NCBI GenBank assembly: GCA_942159475.1
Contig: OW804094.1
Span: 8,687,555-8,751,554 of the forward strand
Direction of reading: 5' to 3'
DNA: 64,000 nucleotides
From: Sthenelais limicola
Lineage: Eukaryota; Annelida; Polychaeta; Phyllodocida; Sigalionidae
The number at the start of each line of letters is the position of its first letter. Positions within the stretch are counted from its first letter, which is position 1. Under the pieces are notes generated by a model, which saw nothing but the letters and a program-made list of their open reading frames with translations, had not been told where the DNA came from and did no database searches. Positions 20,322 through 30,275 of this stretch are shown one piece after another. The translations under genes were made by a program, and so were the position numbers.

Positions 20322-20590
20322 AAAAATTTTTTTTACCCCGATCAGCTACACGCAAACTCGACTTATTCACTGCGGACAGTACTTATAAAGCTTACTGTAA
20401 CTACATCTTTTTACACCTAAGCCCTTACTTGTACCTGAAATGTCATCATCAACTCCTGAAGAAGGGCAAGTCGCCCGAAAGCTCGAGAAAACTAAATAAA
20501 ACAACAATCAAGTTTATTATGCTCTTTCATCAATTACACCAACCATTTTAAGCCAGCCTCCCCGATATACAGCGAGCCCCCTTCCCTCTA
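20322..20590 (+). repeat. PLE pseudo-LTR, downstream copy
   Basis: Same 269 bases as 15562-15830. It ends at CTTCCCTCTA and is followed immediately by the second target duplication and the remainder of the B element. Confidence 0.92.
20453..20489 (+). ncRNA. hammerhead ribozyme-like motif in downstream pseudo-LTR
   Basis: Identical to the motif at 15693-15729, core at 20456-20462. Two copies in tandem orientation on one transcript would allow a dimeric fold and release of a unit-length RNA of about 4760 nt. Confidence 0.65.
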
Positions 20591-20700
20591 AAGTATTTCT
20601 ATAGTTTTAGTTTGATATTTTTATTTTTGAAAAAAAAAGCTTACTTTATTTCTGGGTGGACATTTACGAGTAAGTTAGCTAAACATACTCTATAAGAGGA
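20591..20700 (-). repeat. MITE family B, right part of PLE target, truncated
   Basis: Continues AAGTATTTCTATAGTTTTAG ... TAAGTTAGCTAAACATACTC, the expected next B segment, then is lost near 20700 before any right terminal repeat. Confidence 0.75.
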
Positions 20701-20968
20701 GAAATTGACGGGTTCAGAGAGGGAGTCATTGTGGGAGGAAATTGTAGAGGGAGACGGAGAGGAAAGAGAGGCCATCTTGGATATCTCAAATTGCTCAAGG
20801 TCAGGAACTTCACATCACACTGTAATGTGATATAGGGACCCCATAGATGATAAATCAAGAGAGAAAAAAACTTTATTCAGGATTTCCGGTTTATGCTCTC
20901 CCACTACCGGACTAATACAGATGAACAGGTAAAGGAGAGGAGCTTGACTCAGGGCCTCCCAGGCAACC

Positions 20969-21716
20969 TCCTCCTCCTCCTCCTCCTCCTCCGCCTCCTC
21001 CCCCTCCTCCTCCTCCTCCTCCTCCTCCACCTCCTCCTCCTCCTCCACCTCCTCCTGCTCCAATTCCTCCAACTCCTCCCCCTCCTCCTCCTCCTCCACC
21101 TCCTCCTCCTCCTCCTCCTCCAATTCCTCCAACTCCTCCCCCTCCTCCTCCTCCTCCTCCTCCCCCTCCTTCCCCTCCTCCTCCTCCTCCTCCACCTCCT
21201 CCTCCTCCAATTCCTCCAACTCCTCCCCCTCCTCCTCCTCCTCTTCCTCCCCCTCCTCCTCCTTCCCATCCTCCTCCTCCTCCTCTTCTTCCTCCTCCTT
21301 CTCCTCCTACTCCTCCTCCTCCTCCTCCTCTTCTTCCTCCTCCTCTTCCTCCTACTCCTCCTCCTCCTCCCCCTCCTCCTCCTCCTTCCCCTCCTCCTCC
21401 TCTTCTTCCTCCTCCTCCTCTTCCTCCTACTCCTCCTCCTCCTCCTCTTCCTCCCCCTCCTCCTCCCCCACCTCCTCCTCCTCTTCCTCCCCCTCCTCCT
21501 CCTCCTTCCCCTCCTCCCCCTCCTTCCCTTCCTCCTCCTACTCCTCCTCCTCCTCCTCTTCCTCCCCCTCCTCCTCCCCCACCTCCTCCTCCTCTTCCTC
21601 CCCCTCCTCCTCCTCCTTCCCCTCCTCCTCCTCCTTCCCTTCCTCCTCCTCCTCCTCCTCCTCCTTCTTCCCCCTCCACGTCCACCTACCCCTCCTCATC
21701 CTCCACCTCCTCCTCA
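20969..21716 (+). repeat. polypyrimidine (CCT)n tract, about 750 bp
   Basis: Almost pure CTC/TCC/TTC triplets on the plus strand with occasional A. Every open frame across it (Leu/Pro-rich on plus, Gly- or Glu-rich on minus) is an artefact of the simple repeat. Confidence 0.97.
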
Positions 21717-21738
21717 CATTCGGAAGTAGCATACAATA

Positions 21739-21973
21739 TGGGTCAGATTTTCAAAAACTGCACAATCTACAGTTCTACACATCTATCAAATTCTGCTAAA
21801 TAAAAGAGAAAATTGATAAATACGAGGTATATCTGAGTATGTTCTGTATATTATTCATTCAATACATCTCTCTGATTGTATTGAACTGTATTTTGAACCT
21901 GATTTTCGTCTTAAATTGGGTTATTTGAGAAGATTGGTGAAGGCGAATTGTACATTTTCTGAAAATCTCACCC
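21739..21973 (+). repeat. MITE family A copy (A2 branch with CATTCAATA)
   Basis: GGGTCAGATTTTCAAAAACT to TTTCTGAAAATCTCACCC. It starts 20 bases after the polypyrimidine tract. Confidence 0.85.
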
Positions 21974-22130
21974 ACATGCATATTGTCTGGGATGAGATTA
22001 ACAGTTCACAATTGTAACTCTACTCACATCCTCTCATCCACAGGTACTTACTAACAAAAACACAAGGTCGCCAGACATCACAAAACCCTCTCCTCTTTGT
22101 GCTTGCGATTCCTTTCATCAGAAACAAATG

Positions 22131-22362
22131 AGTGAGAATTTAAAAAAATGTACAATTGGCAGCTACACATTTAGGAAATTCTCCGAAATTTGGCTGAAAA
22201 ATGATGAATACTGGGTATATCTGAGTATATTCAGTATTGCCTTGATTCAAACTATCATTTCTGTTATGTTAAACTGCATTTTGAAGCTCATTTTTGTCTT
22301 AAATTCGGGTTAATTGAGAGGATTGGTGAAGGTGAATTGTGCATTTTCTGAAAAACTGACCC
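22131..22362 (+). repeat. MITE family A copy (A2), complete
   Basis: Left end AGTGAGAATTTAAAAAAATG is degraded; the right end TTTCTGAAAAACTGACCC is good. Confidence 0.85.
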
Positions 22363-22617
22363 ATATACATCCACGTCCATTAACGGTATGGCTTTATTCC
22401 AACCCTCTCTGGGAAAAGCAGTGAAAAATGTTCAGTGAGAACAATAAGTAGGCCTCTTAGTACCATTCCCAGTAAATGGATTATTGTTGGTTTCATTTAA
22501 CAAAAGCTCGAGTAATTAGTATGTAAAGTAACGTAATAAAGCAATTAAACAGTGGGTGGTACACTGCAAATTAGCACCGTTTAGAAAATATGTTCGTACT
22601 ACACAATTACCTTCTAA
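22363..22617. other. no gene seen
   Basis: Short unassigned spacer. Confidence 0.3.
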
Positions 22618-23008
22618 TGCCCGCCTCACACTGTACGCATCCGACTGGTGGTACAACTTACAACTACAACTTACATCTCACACTTTACGACTCGAATCAG
22701 GAGCACCCTGCTAAAATTAGGCCAAAAAAGTGTTTTTTATGGATATCACCGTTACAACGCATGTTGTAACGGATAGCCCGACCCGTTTTTTTTCTCTTTT
22801 CTGAGTTGTAAGTCTTACGACTCGCTGAGTCTGAGATGTAAGTGTCACAACTGGCACTCACACTGTTACGACTGTACGATTCGATTAACATTTGAATCTT
22901 GAGTTTTGTCGTGAACAACAGCTCAAAAACGGACCTTACAACTGGAAACAAATTGCAAGGAGTTGTAAGGCTCACAACTCGTCGGATGCGTACAGTGTGA
23001 GGGGGGCA
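22618..23008. mobile_element. MITE family I, single copy with TAA target duplication
   Basis: Inverted ends carry CCTCACACTGTACGCATCC on the left and its reverse complement on the right, with further similarity inside (ACAACTTACAACT / AGTTGTAAGG). TAA at 22615-22617 and 23009-23011. 391 bp, no ORF. A 3-bp TAA target suggests PIF/Harbinger type; the minus frame of 92 aa here is not a gene. Confidence 0.75.
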
Positions 23009-23207
23009 TAACAGGCTTTAGATCCGTTGTAGGCAACAGAATAAAAAGTCGAAAATGTTTTATTTCTTTTGTAAATCGATTTTATTTCCATATCCTGCCA
23101 TCTTGGCTTCTACAATGCTAAAACAATTTGTATTTCGGTTTTATATTTGTCTAACCTGTTGGTTATGTAAACGTGAGTACACCGATTTACATTTTTTGTA
23201 TGTATAT

Positions 23208-23335
23208 ATATAGTTTATTTCAAATAAACAGATACAGAGTGATGTCTGGAAAAAGGATGGTCTCCATCTGCGCTAATCGTAGCTCTTCCAGCAGGTCCTA
23301 CACTACACTTGATAATAATTTTGACTATAAGATGC
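23208..23335 (-). repeat. LINE-like 3' end, antisense
   Basis: AGTTTATTTCAAATAAACAG then ATGTCTGG and GTAGCTCTTCCAGCAGGTCC. It is the uninterrupted relative of 10655-11060. Confidence 0.45.
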
Positions 23336-23339
23336 ACTG

Positions 23340-24663
23340 ACCCCCAAAGCTAAGCATGATCTCTACAAGATGGCCATCTTGCCTAACCTTGATTTTTGTG
23401 ATTTTATTTATGATTCCGCCCCTAAGACATTACTGCAGAAATTGCAATCCCAACAAAACCTAGCTTTGAGGATAATTTTCAATAAATCTAAATATGACAA
23501 CGTAGATGAGGAACACAAACTTTTAAACATTTGGCCTTTACAGGTAAGAAGAAATAAACATATCCTTGACATAGCCCATTACCTAGCCCAAAGCCCATTG
23601 AACCTGGACACTAGACTCATTCCAACGAGAAGTCATGCCAGTGGCAAACAAAATTTAATAGTCCTCAACTCTTAATTAACAAAAATTACTGATTCAGTAA
23701 TTTATAAATCACAAACTCGATGGAACAACCTCAGTCCGGAAGCGCATAGAATCGAAGACAAATATGCGTTCAAGAAATACACTGAACGTCTTCTATCCCC
23801 CTTTTAGATATAAGTCTACCGGTTGGGTACCTTGCCTTCCCCCGCCCCGCATTTATTTATATATATATCTGTATTCATATTTGTATTACTACATTTCGTA
23901 TATTTGTAAATAGTGGGTGTAAATACTCACCCTATCTCAACCTGTGCCTTATGTAGCTTGCATTTGCAATAACCTGTATTCTATGTAGATCACATATAGA
24001 TCATTCCTCAATTTAGCTAAAATAGTCATATATATTAGTATGTATGTCATGTTCGGTTTAATGTCGCGAACACTGAATGACAGATAACCAAAGTAGCATG
24101 TTAAGGTTGCAAATGAGAGCAACTTGTTTTTAGTGACCCTCATACTGTCAGCCTATTACCTTGTATAGTTAATGTCAATATTATATATCTTTGTAGTGAT
24201 CATTAAGTATAGTTAAAGTCAATGCAACTTTATCGCGGCCACTGTATCCCCTTGTTGTGATCATTAGACCGTCATACTTACTTACTTAATTCTAGACTAA
24301 ATGTCACCTCTGTGACATGTACTGATAATATGAATTTGAATGGACAAATGTTGATCTACTTGCTTGATATCATTTAATGGTGAGAGTTCTGCAATCTCAC
24401 AAGTTGGCAAGTCAACCTGATGTTACTATTAGCAAATATTGACATGAAATTACATCCTTTCACAATGTAAATAACCATCTCACATCTCATCACATCTCTT
24501 GCAATACTTGTATTATGTAAACATTTTGTACCAATTTGTAATTTTTCTGTTAATAAGTCAAAAACCTAATTGGCACTCTTCGGGAGACCTATAATTCTAG
24601 ACCTGAGCTACCGCATTGTACATTCCATCAGCAATAAAGGATTTTTGAATTTGAATTTGAATC
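23340..24663 (+). mobile_element. 5'-truncated LINE remnant with TTTGAA tail
   Basis: Contains the end of a reverse-transcriptase-type protein (23370-23807), a long 3' UTR, and a terminal AATAAAGG with a TTTGAA array at 24632-24663. The tail type is seen in CR1-like and related non-LTR elements. No clear target duplication was identified. Confidence 0.7.
23370..23807 (+). pseudogene. LINE reverse transcriptase C-terminal part, broken
   Basis: The frame reads through LQKLQSQQNLALRIIFN, a thumb/connection motif typical of LINE proteins (L...QN...R.I), then RSHASGKQNLIVLNS, an in-frame TAA at 23673-23675, and continues in the same frame with RWNNLSPEAHRI to a stop at 23805. The catalytic core is absent. 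Same general family as the pieces at 27979 and 45303 but clearly diverged from both. Confidence 0.75.
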
Positions 24664-24747
24664 AATGGTATACTATACATGGACTAGTGCCGGTTAGATT
24701 GACTTAAGTAGCATACATATGAATATTATTGTGCCCACACTATCTAT

Positions 24748-24963
24748 TGGTGTTTAGTCCATTTTGGGTCAGATTCTGGGGAAATTTGCATGCACTTATG
24801 GTACTACAGACCGCTTGTTACCCTGTAGCGAGTTTGCGTGCCTCCCATTGGCTGTGTGCGCTGACCCATCACGGACTAAAACCAATAAACAACTCAGATT
24901 TTAGCGTCCGAACGGTCTGTATGCCATAGACGTCACGCTAAAATCATTGTTGTTTATTGCTAT
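24748..24963. repeat. two adjacent imperfect inverted repeats
   Basis: TTTAGTCCATTTTGGGTCAG pairs with CTGACCCATCACGGACTAAA (24754-24879), and AATAAACAACTCAGATTTTA with TAAAATCATTGTTGTTTATT (24885-24959). Probably one foldback element; the GGGTCAG match to family A looks coincidental. Confidence 0.5.
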
Positions 24964-25368
24964 ACTGGTCCCAGGTTTTAGTATCATAAAACACTCATAC
25001 TTATGCTCTAAGAACAGAATATTGCTGTACCATATAGTATCCCTCTTTCCATATCTAGTCATTGAAGTAGCTTGTCACAAATGATCTGAAATGGTAGCGA
25101 TTTGTCATGAATTTACAACATTCAAAAGGCGTAGGCCTACTACCAGATTTAATTCATTACAATCATTTAAAACAAAAATGAAAACTATAGTACTCTAATT
25201 CTTTAAAAAGAAAGTATATACCGTAGAATATTTTTAGTTTCTGACAGATGTGAATGCATCTTTAAAGAAGTGAGAGAATAATGCTCAATATACTATCATC
25301 CGAGTCACATTTTGTCCATACCTTGAAGAGCTTAGAGTCCTCCGGTATGAAAAGTTGGCATGGATATT
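24964..25368. other. no gene seen
   Basis: Unassigned AT-rich sequence. Confidence 0.4.
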
Positions 25369-25569
25369 GGTCAGATTTTCAGAAAATGTACAATTGGCAG
25401 CTGTACACATTTAGTAAATTCTGCTAAATTAGGCTGCAATTTGGTCAATGCGAGGTAAATTCGAGTATATGCAGCATTGCATTGATTCTAGCAATCTGTT
25501 TGGTTAGGTTGAACTGTATTTTGAGAGCATTGATGAAGGTGAATTGTACATTTTCTGTAAATCTGACCC
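25369..25569 (+). repeat. MITE family A copy (A1), internally deleted
   Basis: GGTCAGATTTTCAGAAAATG to TTTCTGTAAATCTGACCC. The GAACTTTATTTTCGTCTGA block is deleted between TATTTTGA and GAGCATTGATG. Confidence 0.85.
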
Positions 25570-25587
25570 ATTTATGGGATACCCACT

Positions 25588-25806
25588 ATGGCGGGAGTAA
25601 AACCAGAAGACCTACCTGCTCGTGAAGATCCCGAATACAGCACATTGTTGGAGAAGGTGTTAAATGACAAAAAGGATAAGTTAACAAAGTCCGACACTTC
25701 ACTGAAGACATTGTGATTGGAGATGGAAATCAACGATATTCGTCGCAAGCTGAATCGTGTTTACATATCCGAAAGTGGTGATGGCGGTCTGTTCATGGGA
25801 AATACA
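25588..25806 (+). pseudogene. coding-like fragment of unknown origin, one in-frame stop
   Basis: From the ATG at 25588 the frame reads MAGVKPEDLPAREDPEYSTL and on in a hydrophilic, coil-like composition to a TGA at 25714-25716, then continues in the same frame with LEMEINDIRRKLNRVYISES before running into a B fragment at 25807. Base composition and charged-residue pattern look like true coding sequence, unlike neighbouring frames. TGA may be a mutated Arg codon, or this is one exon of a gene whose remainder is outside or lost. I do not recognise the protein. Confidence 0.4.
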
Positions 25807-25883
25807 AGAGATCTTGTGAATAAATCACTTTGAAAAAATATCAATTTTGCGTCTTGTGACTCATTACCCTGAAACACATCACA
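25807..25883 (-). repeat. MITE family B right-end fragment
   Basis: AGAGATCTTGTGAATAAATC to TACCCTGAAACACATCAC. It truncates the coding-like fragment before it. Confidence 0.75.
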
Positions 25884-26682
25884 TATATGAAGCGTCCTTT
25901 TGACAGAAGTTAAGAATGTAAAGCTGCATTATAAAATATGTATGATCAAGATAATTAGGGGTCAACTTCCTAGACATTTTATTGAAGATTGCATCACGAT
26001 GTGGCTCCCAGGTGCATTCAGTCATAAGATAAGCTAAATATTTGAAAGCAAATCTGTCTCGAGGGAACAACCTAATGGAATGTATTCATCTTTGTATTTT
26101 ATCTTCTGTCCAATCGTGGTGAGCCATTTATAATGGCACGGCGAGAGCTAAATCCCATGGTAACCGTTTGTCAAAGTTGGGAATAATAGAAAGAGTCTTC
26201 TTAAGGATTGCTTGATGATGTTGATAGGCAGACAAAATACTTTTTAAGAATTGTTGGAGTATTAGGAATTCTTTGAAGAAAGTTATTCTGAATTTCTTTT
26301 TCATTTTAGTTTGTCATTTCTACCATGGAGGTATATACAGAGGGAGTGGAAGCCGCAGGCTGATCCTACAGGACCATGCTTGTCAGGGTTGTGTTGTAGC
26401 TACTGAATACCAGGTGACGCTGTGGTGCTGTTCTTGACACTAGTACCATTTAATCATACATTAGTAAACAACAGCTAAGTTGTTCCATCAGCATACATAA
26501 TATTTGACACATTGGTAGCCCAGGTAAATTTGATTGCCTTTTCCCAGCAAAACCATAAGAGTCACATACTTAAAAGTAGCTATACAATTGTTGGCTATTG
26601 GATGGGGGTTGAGTGGGTGGACCTGATTCACTGTAGCATATAGGAATAGACACATGTGTGGGTTCATTGCCAAAAAAAGTGT
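25884..26682. other. no gene seen
   Basis: About 800 bp without recognisable repeats or coding signal. The short minus frames at 25879-26070 and 26488-26700 show no domain. Confidence 0.5.
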
Positions 26683-27010
26683 GGATAGGGGAATTTGCAT
26701 TTATCACTGCTCCTGTCTACTGCAGTGCATGCCGGGATGGATTCTGTTCAATGTTTTTATCGAAAATTGCGAGAATGTTTTCACCAAACTCAAAAATTGT
26801 ATAAATGATCTATGACAACCAAATGCATGATTGGAAAGATGGGGACGTGTGTTATGGAAACATGTATGTCACATGGATATTGACGTTAGAGCATTGATAA
26901 ATAGTCCATGCTGAACATGACATGTTTTCTATAGATTTTATACTGGACCATTAGTCCTATAATTCCATGCGAAACAGGATACAAAATGGCGGCTATGCAA
27001 ATCCCCTATT
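26683..27010 (-). repeat. MITE family C copy 3
   Basis: GATAGGGGAATTTGCATTT to ATGCAAATCCCCTATT. Contains ACTGCAGTGCATGCCGGGAT near the left end. Confidence 0.9.
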
Positions 27011-27344
27011 GTTGTAAACTTGCTTTCCCAAGGACAACTATTGACAAGAGTGAGGAGGATGGCAGGAGGGCATCAGGTAGAGTAGAAAGATGGATACGAC
27101 CAGGAGTTGGAAGCAGCCAACTTTCACACTTATCTTACCTTTTCCCTTTGTTTTAGCAACGTCTAAGTTTTGGTGTTCAGGGTTATAGCACTCTGTATAT
27201 CTTCTAGCTGCAATAGGGGATTTGTATGTGGGTGATTTAGTGCAATAGGGGGTTTGTATGAAGGTGATTTTGGATTTCAAGCTATGATTGTGGCTTTATA
27301 TTTTAAACCCCAGTACTTATCGTTCAGGCATTTGGTAAATAGAG
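27011..27344. other. no gene seen; two C-like end fragments
   Basis: CAATAGGGGATTTGTATG at about 27213 and CAATAGGGGGTTTGTATG at about 27242 look like two tandem family C starts with no body. Confidence 0.4.
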
Positions 27345-27442
27345 GTTAACTAACTCGTTGGTTTCAATCACTAAGAATGTTGCACAAGTTGCATAGCAAC
27401 GAGTGCAATATTCTAAGTGATTTATACAAACAAGTTAGTTAA
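27345..27442. repeat. 98-bp imperfect palindrome
   Basis: GTTAACTAACTCGTTGGTTT pairs with the tail AACAAGTTAGTTAAC, and AATCACTAAGAATGTTGCA with TGCAATATTCTAAGTGATT. The loop is about 18 bases. Confidence 0.65.
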
Positions 27443-27705
27443 CATATTTATTATACATGCTTTCAATCATGAAAATATGAAAAAATAAAGTCATGAATTT
27501 GAATTTTACCGGTAATCTTAGTAAACAAAACAGATTGATTGCCATGACAACCCCACGTAAATTACTAGTGAAATATGCACTATGCGTAAATCACTCTAGT
27601 TATACATTGTTTTCAGAGCGATGCGTGTATAACAATACCAGATATATTATCGTTGTAATAGTCTGACTATCATATGAGTCTCTGAAGCATGAATATTCAG
27701 CTTAA

Positions 27706-28283
27706 AAATTTTTTTTTAAAATGTTTATTATTTCACATATACACTGAAAAGGCAGAAAAGAACTGTTCACTAACATCAAGTGTTGTTAAAGGCCATCTGC
27801 TCATAGGCGATATCAGTTGCTAAGCATTTACAATAGTTCTAAACGGTGAAATCATCATTATATATGAGAAATTACTACTTAATGACATAATTCAGAAGTG
27901 TTTGAATAATTAATATACAGTCACATATTAGGAACGGGATGAAAAGATAAATAATGAGAGATGAGTACAGTACTATGTTCATAATTTACAAAGAGGTGTG
28001 AGTGAGGCGGGAGGAAGCCGAGTGAGCTTATCTTGAATATTATGTATTCGAATGGGCAATTTGTTCCAAGTATTGGCAGTCTGATAGTGGAGAGATAGTC
28101 TATCTACTTCTCTTTTAGGAATAAAAACCTGGAGGACGGGGGCGTCAAATAATCGAGTTGCTCTAATATGTGGAGGGGTTATTTCAGTGTTGATTTTACT
28201 GACAGAAATAAACGATAATTTAAATAATAAAAAACCAATCCTATGCACTACCTTCATCGTGTTTGTTAATGAATGAATGAACT
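27706..28283 (-). mobile_element. 5'-truncated LINE remnant, minus strand
   Basis: The element's 3' end is at the T-run near 27710; its body reads on the minus strand. It lies against, and probably inside, the B copy whose left part is at 28292. Confidence 0.6.
27979..28283 (-). pseudogene. LINE reverse transcriptase C-terminal tail
   Basis: Minus-strand frame with TRLFDAPVLQVFIPKREVDR and YQTANTWNKLPIRIHNIQDK, the R-x(n)-S/T...WN.LP ending common to CR1/Rex/Jockey-like proteins. It stops at CKL. The polymerase core is absent. Residues before about H33 of the open frame come from the neighbouring B element and are not part of it. Confidence 0.65.
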
Positions 28284-28291
28284 CAGTGTGA

Positions 28292-28372
28292 TGTGATGTA
28301 TTACCGGAAAATGAGTCACAAGTCGCCAAAAATTTTACGATATCATCATATTTGAAAAGATGAGATGAGAAG
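28292..28372 (-). repeat. MITE family B left-end fragment
   Basis: GTGATGTATTACCGGAAAAT through ATATTTGAAAAGATGAGAT, then unrelated sequence. Confidence 0.7.
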
Positions 28373-28983
28373 TGAAACCCCATAAATTGTGGGAGGGAAT
28401 TAAATGTTGCATTGGTTGGTATTTTCTGTAACTGTTGAATGAATATTGACCTTTAATAATAAGTGAATGAAAGAAAACAAAAGAAAAATACATCTTACAC
28501 GAGATTCCCTTACTCTGCAGTGGTGTAAGTTTCAGTTTCAGCAAGGAAGTTGTACCCACTTAAGTAGCCCTCACTGGCAAAATAAAAATCTAAACAAACA
28601 AACGAAACAAATCAAATCAAAACAATCAAACGATATGTTATAGATCTATTCACCATTGTACTTGCTTATTTTCACTGGTTAACGCTAATTTACACTCGTT
28701 TTTTGTTAGTTAGTTGAGGAACTGGAATTCGTTATGGTAGATGGTTTGATTTTGCATTTTTAATTTCACTTTTTAAATATACTTCAGTAGTTTAGTCCAG
28801 GACCTGGAAGTCATCTTTCAGATGTATGTTACCTTTTTATACACTTTTAGGTGCAAATAAAGGATATACTGAATTCAATTGAATAACAAATGGATTACTT
28901 GTATATTTACTTCAAAATATAGAATTGTGATATATAAAGAGAATTGAACTTGTTTTTATTGGAAAACGCGTGACTATGATATA
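28373..28983. other. no gene seen; LINE-like tail at the end
   Basis: AATAAAGGATATACTGAATTC with a short TTCAATTGAA run at 28855-28884 resembles a LINE 3' end. Otherwise unassigned. Confidence 0.4.
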
Positions 28984-29262
28984 CGTAATAAGTATTTTTT
29001 ATATATTCGGTTTTATTTTTCAGTTTTTGAAAACAAGATTCTGAGTGGACATTTACTAGTAAAGTAACTAAATATACTCTCTAGGCTGACCTTAGTAATG
29101 CATGAATATATTTAATACAATGTCTGGAAACTTAGTACATGTATTCATACTACAAACAGCGTTAAGCACCCCATAAATTAACACATTCCCAAAAGATCAT
29201 CTTACGAATAAAACACTTTGAAAAATATCAATTTTCGCGACTTGTGACTCATTTTTGTATCA
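28984..29262 (-). repeat. MITE family B copy, left end lost
   Basis: Starts near AATAAGTATTTTTTATATAT and ends GACTTGTGACTCATTTTTGTATCAC, with a damaged right terminus. Confidence 0.7.
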
Positions 29263-29279
29263 CATGAGGATGGATGATA

Positions 29280-29494
29280 TTGCCTATAGAGGTCAAAAAC
29301 AAGTAATCTGTATGAAATATCAGGTTGTCCTTGACACTGAGGGTGATAATCCCTCTATAAATACGTTCCACTCTTGTTGCTTTGGTGTACACATGTCACA
29401 CCGGGGCTGTCGGATCTTAGTGGCTTCAGATTAGCTTTTTTTGATCTGAGTGGCTTCTGATCAGCTTTTTGTATCATTTATGTCACGCTTTGCT
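29280..29494 (+). repeat. direct duplication L, unit 1
   Basis: Matches 30098-30275 in CACTCTTGTTGCTTTGGTGT, CACATGTCACAC and TGTATCATTTATGTCACGCT. The two units flank the nested B pair. Confidence 0.7.
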
Positions 29495-30085
29495 GCTGAC
29501 AATTTTTCAAAGTGTTTTATTCACAAGATCTCTTTATTCAAATGTTTATGATTGATAGAGGGTTTAGTACTAATGAGATGTGTTACAGGAAATGAGTCAT
29601 AAGTCGCAAAAAATAGATTTTGAGATACCATTATATTTGAAAAGATCAGATCAAGCCGATTCCAATGATAGTAAACAGTCTAATAATCTAATAAATATTT
29701 CAAGATTTTAAGTTTGATATTTTCGTTTTAGAAAAAAAAGTTTCCAATATTTGTGGGCGTCAATAAACAGTAAAGTAACTAAATGTAGTCCATATGAGGA
29801 CCTTTAAAACGAAATGATATATTACATAGATTGTTCTTAAATTTGATACATCGATTGATATAGCTATAAGTGATCAACCCACCAAAAATTAGAACATTCC
29901 AATCATGAGATCTTGTGAAAAAAACCACTTTGAAAAATATCAATTTTGCGACTTATGACTCATTTTCGTGAAACACATCACCTATAGTTATATGAATCCA
30001 TGTAACAAATTTCAGGACATTGTATTAAATATATCCTTGCATTTTGAAGGCCTTTGTATAGAGTATGTGACTCATCTTTGTATAT
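29495..30085 (+). repeat. outer MITE family B copy, interrupted by a second B
   Basis: TTTTTCAAAGTGTTTTATTC ... GGGTTTAGTACTA before the insertion, and TATAGTTATATGAATCCATG ... TTTGTATAGAGTATGTGACTC after it. The join restores the normal B order GGGTTTAGCACTTATAGTTATATG. Confidence 0.8.
29575..29982 (-). repeat. nested MITE family B copy, complete
   Basis: GAGATGTGTTACAGGAAATG to TTTTCGTGAAACACATCAC, opposite in orientation to its host B copy and flanked by TA on each side. It shows that B was active after the host copy had inserted. Confidence 0.85.
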
Positions 30086-30097
30086 CATATCACATAT

Positions 30098-30275
30098 AGA
30101 GGTCAATAAGAAGTACTATGTATGCAATATCAATTTGACCTTGACAATACGTTGCCACTCTTGTTGCTATGGTGTACACATGTCACACCAGGGCTGTCTG
30201 AAGCCACTCTTCCTTTCATCTGAGTGGCTTCAGATTAGCTTTTTGTATCATTTATGTCACGCTTTGCTGCTGTTT
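30098..30275 (+). repeat. direct duplication L, unit 2
   Basis: See 29280-29494; this unit lacks the extra TTTTTTGATCTGAGTGGCTTC segment present in unit 1. Confidence 0.7.

Larger units (their letters stand above)
15543..20603 (+). mobile_element. Penelope-like retroelement (GIY-YIG type) with target duplications
   Basis: Seen: two 269-bp direct repeats that read as identical, a reverse transcriptase plus GIY-YIG ORF between them, a second zinc-finger ORF, and the 13-bp duplication AAGTATTTCTATA at 15543-15555 and 20591-20603. Known: Penelope-like elements carry an RT related to telomerase, many have a C-terminal GIY-YIG endonuclease, and complete copies are often flanked by pseudo-LTRs with hammerhead motifs. 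Inferred: a recent, full-length insertion into a B-family MITE. The coding strand is A/C-rich, unlike the AT-rich surroundings. The unusual part is the extra ORF between the RT ORF and the downstream pseudo-LTR. Confidence 0.93.

Noticed and set aside
20815..21732. Several long ORFs (Leu/Pro-rich on plus; Gly-, Glu- or Arg-rich on minus).
   Set aside because: They all fall in the CCT simple repeat and change character with frame; there is no real protein signal.
24770..24800. GGGTCAGATTCTGGGGAAAT as another family A end.
   Set aside because: No A interior follows, and the partner arm at 24860 belongs to a different inverted repeat.
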